DNA of 64,000 nt from Isoetes taiwanensis. Lineage: Eukaryota; Streptophyta; Lycopodiopsida; Isoetales; Isoetaceae. The notes under the pieces were generated by a model. The model had not been told where the DNA came from, made no database searches, and saw nothing but the letters and a program-made list of their open reading frames with translations. A program made the translations under genes and the position numbers. How positions within the stretch are numbered: the first letter of the stretch is position 1; the number at the start of each line of letters is the position of its first letter. Below are positions 57,441-64,000 of the stretch, one piece after another. The DNA lies in assembly GCA_021234155.1 (NCBI GenBank), contig JAJEKV010000072.1:1468526-1532525 (forward strand). Direction: 5' to 3'.

Positions 57441-58779
57441 AAAACTAACTGAAACTCGAAGAAGAGCAAAAAGTTTCCAGCTTTCCTGCTTTCAGAAAAT
57501 CTCCAAGACTGAGTGAAAAAATTCTTTCATCCCCACCATCTGCCATTGCAAAGAAGAGATTGTCAACTCCACCATCTGCAAAAACCAAAAGGAGATTGGC
57601 ATCCCCACCTGCTATAAAATCCAAGCACATGAAGGTTTATGATGAACCTGAAGAGATCAGGGCAGATCATATGTGGGGAAAATAGGCCGAACTGTTCTTC
57701 AAAGATTTGGATAAGATTATGGAAACAGTTTGGGAAAAAGTAGAGAAGCTAAGAAGGGGCTATCTAGAGTATCTTGTTCAGCCAAAATTTAAGTCTGAGT
57801 TTATGAATTTGTATAGGTTAATGTTTGATAGGTTGCCAAAGCTTTTGCTTTCCACAAGACTGGGAAGAAGGTGGACTGGGTGGACTTGAGAAACCTTGTC
57901 AAAAAGTTTTCGAAGAAGGATTAGAAGCTAATGAGGATTTAGTGACGACAAGATCTTCCAATGTTCAAGGTATAATAAATGCAGCTTTGCCATATGGAAA
58001 GGACCAACTGCAAAGGATGAAAGACGCAGATCATTGTATATCAAGCAAGAAAAGTGAAGTGCAGAAAATGCTTTTAAAACATGAGCAAAAAAGACTCACA
58101 GCCGAGAAAAAATTCATGAGATGCAATGTAACAAAAGAGTAATAAAAGAACAAGTGCAATCTTTGGAGAAAAATTGGAGGTATGTTCTTCTGATATGTCT
58201 AAGATAAGGGTTGAGCAAGCTTTAGGAAAGGGCTCTTCAAATGATTTGAAAATTTGGGAGGACAAATTTGAATCTTATATTGCTGATAAGAAATCTACAA
58301 TAGAGACTATTCGTAATATGGAAGTTAAATTAACTCAGGCCGAAGGAGAGGTTGAAAAGATTTCATCAGAAATCCATGAGTTGCACGCTGCATTGGCAAA
58401 GAGTGGTGAGAAGATAAAAAGAGTGGATGAATTGCTGCAATTTACGGAACCTCATTCATCTCTATATCTTGTTCCAAGCCCTTCTATTATACATGTTCAT
58501 AAGCATAATATGACTGCCATAATAGCATCAATAGACAGTTGCTTATTTTGTGGACATCATTTTGTTATTGGATTGGATATGGTGCACCTAGCTCCATGTC
58601 TTCATGGATACTATCTTCTTTGTCCCTCCTATATTTTAAAGAATAAATTAGAGTGCATACATGGTTGCAGATGGACTCAGGAATTAAGAAGTGCACTAGG
58701 ACTCCAAGGTAACGTCCTTTTTCACATGCTTTCATTGTACATTTCGTTGTTTAGATTGAATGACATATCTTGCACATAG
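57441..58779 (+). pseudogene. Protein with SPxK-like basic repeats, coiled coil and degenerate RING finger; frame-disrupted
   Basis: 57,441-57,682 reads three basic repeats (LSSPPSAIAKKR, LSTPPSAKTKRR, LASPPAIKSK), like DNA-minor-groove SPKK motifs. A TAG at 57,683 is followed in the same frame by ELFFKDLDKIMETVWEKVEK. Near 57,830 the frame shifts (VFEEGLEANEDLV.., 57,825-58,142) and again near 58,150. 58,174-58,779 has a coiled coil (TIETIRNMEVKLTQAEGEVE) and then CLFC..APCLHGYYLLC..CIHGC. The Cys/His spacing is that of a RING finger with the fifth ligand replaced by Tyr and the last CxxC changed to CxxxC. I infer a nuclear, ubiquitin-ligase-like ancestor. Family not recognised. Confidence 0.5.
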
Positions 58780-59097
58780 TATGAATATGTTGGTAATGCA
58801 TGTTCATTTTGTAATGTTCCAACTTTACATTCATGTCATGAGGTTGCAGTATTAAGCTTCATTTGCAGTGTTGTATATATAATCTATCTTGCATTAGTTG
58901 CTCGTGCTGCTAGTGCATGTTGTACCACGTCTCTCTTTATGTGTTTTTTTCAATGATGTTGCATATTAATATGTAGCATAATAACAGGGGGTTTTCTTTG
59001 TGTTTTTGTACGCTTTTCATTAAGGTTTTCCTATGATTTCGTGATATATTCAAATGGATGTATTAATGCGTACATCTAGAGTGCGCCATTTCTGAGC

Positions 59098-59285
59098 CAT
59101 TGATTAAATAGCCTTTTTTTTTTTCAATGATCAACAACCAATGGCTCACAACAAAAGCCCTTTTTTTTGTGCGTGTGGTGCATAATGGGCACATAGAGGG
59201 CCATTGATTTTAGCCTTTTATGGTCAACAACCAATGGCTCACAACAAAAGCCCTCTTTTTGTGTGTGTGGTGCATAATGGGACAT
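59098..59285. repeat. Tandem duplication, period about 103 bp
   Basis: Units start CCATTGATT at 59,098 and 59,201 and share CAACAACCAATGGCTCACAA and GTGTGGTGCATAATGGG. Confidence 0.85.
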
Positions 59286-59319
59286 GAAGGGCTTGAAGGG
59301 CGCATGTACTGCAGTTTCC

Positions 59320-59880
59320 CCGCTGGCAACACATTTCTTATCATAACTTTTGATCCAGAGCTCTGTTTGAGATGATTTTTATTGCGTTGGAAAGCTCTCT
59401 CCGAGATATTTTTGATAGTGTATGATATGGATATGTTTGATTAAGTTATCTATGCTAAAACAGCAATTTTTCAGCCGGGTTTGGTAGGCTTTCACATCCT
59501 ACCAGCTGATTAATACAGGATTGCGCTATTGGATATTGTTTTATGGCTCATTCCGAATGAAGCTTGCAAAAACTTACCATGCATTTTTAGATTTTGCGGC
59601 AGTTATTAAGCAAATTCCAAGGCTTCTAGATCCTTGTGCTAACAAGCAGAAAAGTTTCCCACTTTGGTTTCTCACCACAAGAATCCATGGAGGCCAAAGG
59701 CTGCTGTTAAATTCCAGTTGAAAAATGTTTGTGTATGGGTGTTGCAAACTTTATGACTTTCAGAATAATGGGATCAATCTGTTCTATCTTTATGGTAACT
59801 TTTACTTATGTTCTATTTATTTTATTTTGATCAAATTCAAAAGCTACAGGTGATGAAAGCCTCAAATGAACATCCAAACC
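59320..59880. other. Interval with no certain gene, LTR-like sequence
   Basis: 59,335-59,470 (TTTTGATCCAGAGCTCTGTT and following) resembles sequence often seen in plant LTRs. A 66-codon open frame at 59,521-59,721 matches nothing I know. Confidence 0.35.
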
Positions 59881-59919
59881 ATTAACATCCAACATATAAA
59901 AATTAAATCCCCCAACACA

Positions 59920-60465
59920 TAACAACCAACACATAACAACCATTGACATTAACAACCAACACATAACTACCATTCACATTAATTAACACAACCATTGGGT
60001 CCAACACATTTAAATTAAAATACCCCTTAAACCCCCTTTGGTTTGAGTGCATATTCACACGGGGGGTGACTCCGGCAACGAGAGCTGTTCGATAAGCATA
60101 TTCACCCCTTATTCCTTAATCTACACCGTACGTAAAGTTCCTCGTTTGTGGGGTATGCAAGTACAAAATTTGCTATACTATATAACAAGATTCGCAAAAT
60201 ACTATAAGATTTCAAGCAGAATACTATATGGTGTTGATTTCGTACGTGCAAAATACAATTATGAGGGCTCTCGCTGCCCTACGTCACCCCCCGTGTGAAT
60301 ATGCACCCAAACCAAAGGGGGTTTAAGGGGGATTTTAATTTAAATGTGTTGGACCCAATGGTTGTGTTAATTAATGTGAATGGTAGTTATGTGTTGGTTG
60401 TTAATGTCAATGGTTGTTATGTGTTGGTTGTTAATGTCAATGGTTGTTATGTGTTGGTTGTGAAT
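59920..60465. mobile_element. Foldback element with ~160-bp arms and internal minisatellite
   Basis: Left arm 59,930-60,085 and right arm about 60,267-60,465 are inverse complements with only a few mismatches (for example CATTGGGTCCAACACATTTA and CCCCCTTTGGTTTG in the left arm). The outer part of the arms is a tandem 30-bp unit (CAACACATAACAACCATTGA CATTAACAAC). The right arm has about one more unit. The 180-bp centre is unrelated and AT-rich. The Val/Asn repeat frames here are shadows of the minisatellite. Confidence 0.85.
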
Positions 60466-60499
60466 TATGCATCTCATACCATTCTCATTTTCCAGTACA

Positions 60500-62125
60500 T
60501 TAAGCATGCACGTGATGTAAATGCAGTTTATGAACAAAATTGCTTCCAATGTACATGATGCAAGCCATGCAGCATCTTGTACATATGCAGGTTTACAAAG
60601 GCCAGCAGCAACTGCACACGAAGGCATCAAATCTACATGCACAACAGGTAATACTTGTAAACATTCACGGTTTGTCAGGTGCATAAAATCTAAACATGTT
60701 TCTTTATTGCAGAGAAAATAACTGATATGACAGCAAGTGATGACGATCTCTGCAATCGTAGTAGAAGCAAACTTCCTCTTAAGCACATTTTAAGCCTAGA
60801 AAATATGGTAGTTTGCCTCTTTCAAAGCTTCTTCATAACATGCAACATCTGAGGCTAATGTGTCAAACTTCTTTTTGATTTGAAAATGTTCCTTATTATC
60901 TCTTACTTGAAATTGCCATGGAGTTGTTTCTGCATATGGATGGAAATGCAGCTCTACTGCCCCTAATTCAACTAGAAGAAAGTTGTCCAATAAATGGATC
61001 ACAAATTAAAAGACAAGAATATTAGTATCGGGTCATGGGACATGGGACCCGATGCTAAGACAACATATCTTTGAAGATGAGATGATGGTGATGTTCCTCG
61101 CCTGTATGTATGAATATGTGTAAGCGGCTCTATCACAGTCATCACACTAAGCCCTAGTCATTCGACATGAGCCCATCTAAGTCATTAAATTAATTTATGG
61201 TTGTAAGGTTAGTATGTAGGATTTTGAACATAGAGACCTAAGGGGCGACTAGCGTATGCTACCCTTGGCAAATGGAGGCCTTCCAACCTTAAGGGTCATG
61301 GTAGACTACCATGAGAGGGATGTAAAATTCACAGGCAAACCCTACAAAAGAGTATATGACTCTTGACTTTCTCAATTGACTGCAGATCTATCAAGTGACA
61401 CGTCGTCTTCCAAAGTCGTCCCCATACCTATTAGAGAAGGATGAAGACCTCTAACTGGGAATTTTTTAAGACCTTCATGGATGGAGAGGATTCAGGAGCA
61501 AATCACTGGTGCTCCTAGGATGCGCTTAAATATCGAAGGGGTGGCTTGTGCGGGAGATATGTGATTGACTTTGAAGCTATGCATAACTACGAATAGTCTC
61601 CTAATATATAATTTTATGCTCCTTTGAGTGGTGTGAGAACTCTTTTACGTACTATGTATTAGATAAACCCATGATTCTATATAGTTTTCTAATAAGGGTG
61701 GTTGAGAAAACTCTAGTAGATAAACATCATTCCTTTATTTTATGATAGATGTAATTTATTCATTATACGTTTGCAAATCATTCTTTGATATAGATGGATG
61801 ATAAACAATTACATGCACTCAATTGCTTTAGGGAGAGGGGTAAATACCTAGCCTATTTAGTAGGTATCATGTTTCGTATTAAAACCGTTAATGCAGCTCA
61901 TGCACAAGAACCAAACTTGGTGCTGGATGATTCTGAGTATTGAGGATAGATAAAGGGTAGTCGCCATTCTATAAAGTTGGCCAACCCAGTTGGGGAGGCC
62001 ATATGTGATCTATAGGCTTAATGGCAGTGGTAACCAGTACTGCAGAAACTTTTAGAGCCTACCATAAAATCTCCTAGTGTTCTTTTGAGCAGACAGATAT
62101 TTCAAGTTTCTTAAAAGGGTTGCCC
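60500..62125. other. Interval with no supported gene
   Basis: Contains inverted repeats ATCGGGTC/GACCCGAT (61,027-61,053) and a 19-bp palindrome at 61,296-61,314. Part of 61,100-62,125 may be older LINE sequence upstream of copy C, but no RT motif is readable. Confidence 0.4.
61296..61314. repeat. 19-bp palindrome TCATGGTAGACTACCATGA
   Basis: Perfect 9-bp arms around a central A. Single occurrence; significance unknown. Confidence 0.7.
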
Positions 62126-62129
62126 CTAC

Positions 62130-62441
62130 ATGAGATGTTGAGCACGGCCTCGGTGCAGATGCTGGGATCATACCATCAAGAGGTCATGGATCACCGGGAT
62201 CACTTCAGTCCTCGGGCACTCGCCTAATATGTGTACATATTTCTTTCCCCTCATGATAGATGTCTATACAGTTTGACATCTCTCTTAATCCTGTCATGGT
62301 TTTTTCCAAGAAACCCTTCGACGCGGGGGTTTCTTAACCCGGACAATAATACGTTTGCTGCACTCCCTTTTTGGGTCCCATAGGCTGATTGGTCTCCTTG
62401 GCGATAAAAACTCTATTCTATTTTATTCTATTCTATTCTTA
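62130..62441 (+). mobile_element. LINE copy C, 3' end only
   Basis: Shares with copies A and B the GGGATCATACC..AGAGGTCATGGAT segment (62,164-62,192), the AAGAAACCC..GGGTTTCTT hairpin (62,307-62,336), GGGTCCCATAGGC, TGGTCTCC, and a TTCTA-type tail (62,412-62,440). It is more diverged than A and B. Confidence 0.8.
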
Positions 62442-62559
62442 TGGAAAAATCCATGAAAGTCTTTTGGAAGACTTTCGTTTTTCAATTAGAAAAACCTTCT
62501 TTAACCCTAGAGTTCTTCCAACGCATGTGATAACTTTGGGATAGAGATACCAACCTAGC

Positions 62560-62805
62560 AGGAATGATATGGGGAGATGCCTATGGACGTGGAGACTAGA
62601 CATGGGTGCAACACCTTTTAGGAGCGACTCCCTCTTGTTCGCCTAAGGTTTTGATGAAATATCGAGCCTCTATATGGCTTTGCCTAAGGTTTTAGAATAT
62701 GAAAATACGGAGACTCAAACCTCTACCAAATAACTCAATGTCCTAATAATAACTCAGTGTCCTAACAAGACTACTTTGACCAATATAACCAGTGAGCTAA
62801 CGTGA
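62560..62805 (-). mobile_element. tRNA-derived SINE
   Basis: On the minus strand GTTAGCTCACTGGTTA (62,801-62,786) is a near-perfect polymerase III A box and GAGGTTTGAGTCTCC (62,723-62,709) a good B box. They are further apart than in a tRNA because a 20-bp CTCAGTGTCCTAA-type word is duplicated between them. The body beyond the B box extends to about 62,560. 3' end and target duplication not determined. Confidence 0.6.
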
Positions 62806-62933
62806 TTATTTTTTATCTTAAATCTATGTTTTTTTTTTGGCAGTGGTTCGCATTTGGCCTTTGTTTAGTAGCTTCTTGCACATCGGTTCCATGGTAATTT
62901 TAACGTTATCTGGTCATTTAAATCCAATTTTAC

Positions 62934-63379
62934 CACTACAAGAGAATGACAGCTAAACGTCAGAAAAATCGTCAGAGGCTCTAAAATAGTTTGTTAAATG
63001 CTTATTTGACTAATAATATGACGCTTGATCTGACTAACAAACTGACATTTGGATCTGACGAAAAATCTGACTAATAAACTGACTAATAAGCATCTGACGA
63101 ATTACCTGACGTTTAAACTAACGTTTACCTTGACTAATTAGTGGTCCAATAATCTGACTAATGAGGTGACGAGTAGTCGGACGAATCATTTTTGACGATT
63201 TTGCTGACTAAGAGTCTGACTAGTAGCCTAACTATCTGTCTGTCCAAATGTTTGACTAAATATCTGATAATTAGATGACTTACAAGTTGACGATTACACT
63301 GATTAATTTTGTGACTATTATGCTGACTATCTTCCTATATTCGTCAGAATAATGGTCATGCATAATATCTATTGTAGTT
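62934..63379. mobile_element. CACTA (En/Spm-type) terminus or small non-autonomous CACTA element
   Basis: Begins CACTACAAGAGAATGAC, the CACTACAAGA terminus of plant CACTA transposons. The next 400 bp hold about 25 CTGAC-containing words (mostly TGACTAAT or TGACGA, some inverted), the subterminal repeats expected for transposase binding. At 63,370-63,379 CTATTGTAGTT is an imperfect inverse of the left end (AACTACAATAGA against CACTACAAGAGA), so the element may be a 446-bp derivative. The 3-bp target duplication does not match there (TAC against GTT), so the real other end may lie outside the window. Confidence 0.7.
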
Positions 63380-64000
63380 GTTGCTATTCCCTAGTTCCTT
63401 TATTAATATAATGATGTAGATGATATATTATTGCCTTGGTGTGCCTTGTTTGGATATTTATTACAAGGCAAGTTATTGGGTAGACAAGTACCAAAATCTC
63501 GGGCTTGAAGATTGAACAACCAATGGTGGTTCGGTATAAAGTGCAATCGTAATCGAGCATTCACTGGTGGCATAATAAAATTATCCTCCAAAACATTCAA
63601 GATTCGTGGAGTAATTTCTGCAAACCATTGCTATTGCAATGAACCACTGTAGTATTGCATGAAGTTATCTCATAAACCACAATTAATTTTACAAACCACT
63701 ACATCATTGATAACCAACATTGATAACCGTATGAGAAACCACTATCAGTTTTATCAAACCACTATGACATGTAGTTTTCTCCTATCGAATAAATTCATGT
63801 ATAAGAAACCACATATACCATGGTTTTTAGATGTGATAATGGTTAAATGCAACGGTTCATTTTTGGAGGCCTTGAAGGTTCTCATCCAGGGTATCAAGAT
63901 TCAGCTGTAAGGCTTGCAATCCACTGTCTATGTTCTCTTTTTCAGTATTTTGGAAGGTGGATTGAACCACATCATAATCAGCATCTGAGGTGAGGCTTAT
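63380..64000. other. Interval to window end, no certain gene
   Basis: AT-rich with repeated AAACCACTA-like words at about 63,640-63,850. A 65-codon minus-strand open frame (63,600-63,403) is not recognised. Could be CACTA interior or flank. Confidence 0.35.

Noticed and set aside
59920-60465. CRISPR-like array
   Set aside because: The 30-bp units are directly adjacent without unique spacers, inverted between arms, and the DNA is eukaryotic.
60295-60786. Val/Asn-rich plus-strand ORF and Ile/Asn/Gln/His-rich minus-strand ORF
   Set aside because: Both are translations of the 30-bp minisatellite in the foldback arm.
62934-63379. CACTA element as the terminus of the 46.7-55.8 kb two-gene block
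   Set aside because: It lies 7 kb away beyond other elements, its subterminal TGAC repeats are absent from the block, and the block has different palindromes.

Overview
This window is nuclear DNA of a land plant or close streptophyte relative. The evidence is two well-preserved, many-exon housekeeping genes of plant type with clean GT..AG introns, embedded in a large amount of decayed mobile DNA (L1-type and other LINEs, copia and gypsy relics, MITEs, a CACTA end, a SINE). The mix of LINEs, the compact introns and the transposase families would suit a seed-free plant (fern or lycophyte grade), but nothing here fixes the species. There are no bacterial operons, no CRISPR and no confident tRNA.

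Layout. 1-2.4 kb: 3' part of a LINE (copy A) split by an AT-rich inverted-repeat element. 2.5-5.6 kb: minus-strand copia and gypsy relics. 5.8-6.3 kb: small hairpin and a tandem duplication. 6.6-12.9 kb: a long GC-rich L1-type LINE on the minus strand, with recognisable reverse transcriptase and endonuclease pieces. 12.9-13.3 kb: a Tourist-like MITE with a TTA target duplication. 14.65-18.0 kb: an apparently intact sterol C-24 methyltransferase gene, SMT1 type (13 exons, 342 aa). 19-21.6 kb: exon-like remains of a second plus-strand gene, with a stop and a 91-bp duplication. 23.5-25.9 kb: LTR-retrotransposon leader and primer-binding-site debris. 26.0-28.6 kb: an unrecognised decayed minus-strand gene, interrupted by a truncated LINE and by a satellite made of perfect hairpins. 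29-33 kb: strongly pyrimidine-rich DNA carrying LINE copy B and small hairpin repeats. 33.9-39.7 kb: another minus-strand LINE. 40.6-45.2 kb: an intact minus-strand LMBR1-domain (LIMR-type) membrane protein gene (14 exons, 516 aa), with a 16S-rRNA-like snippet in one intron.

46.7-55.6 kb is the most unusual part. Two genes are transcribed away from each other. The minus-strand one has a region resembling a ParB/sulfiredoxin-like fold. The plus-strand one resembles a plant DUF8039/DUF7869-type transposase. Each has a likely first intron that carries GC-rich palindromes built on ATCGCGGCCGCGAT. Downstream are two tandem copies of a tiny minus-strand ORF. A repeat of about 100 bp lies on both sides of the block in the same orientation. 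The genes are now broken by frameshifts, so this looks like a decayed multi-gene mobile element.

57.4-58.8 kb: a broken gene for a protein with basic SPxK-like repeats, a coiled coil and a degenerate RING finger. 59.1-60.5 kb: a tandem duplication and a foldback element with long arms containing a 30-bp minisatellite. 61-64 kb: LINE copy C, a tRNA-derived SINE and a CACTA-type end packed with TGAC repeats. LINE copies A, B and C share a 3' end with conserved hairpins and a (TTCTA)n tail.
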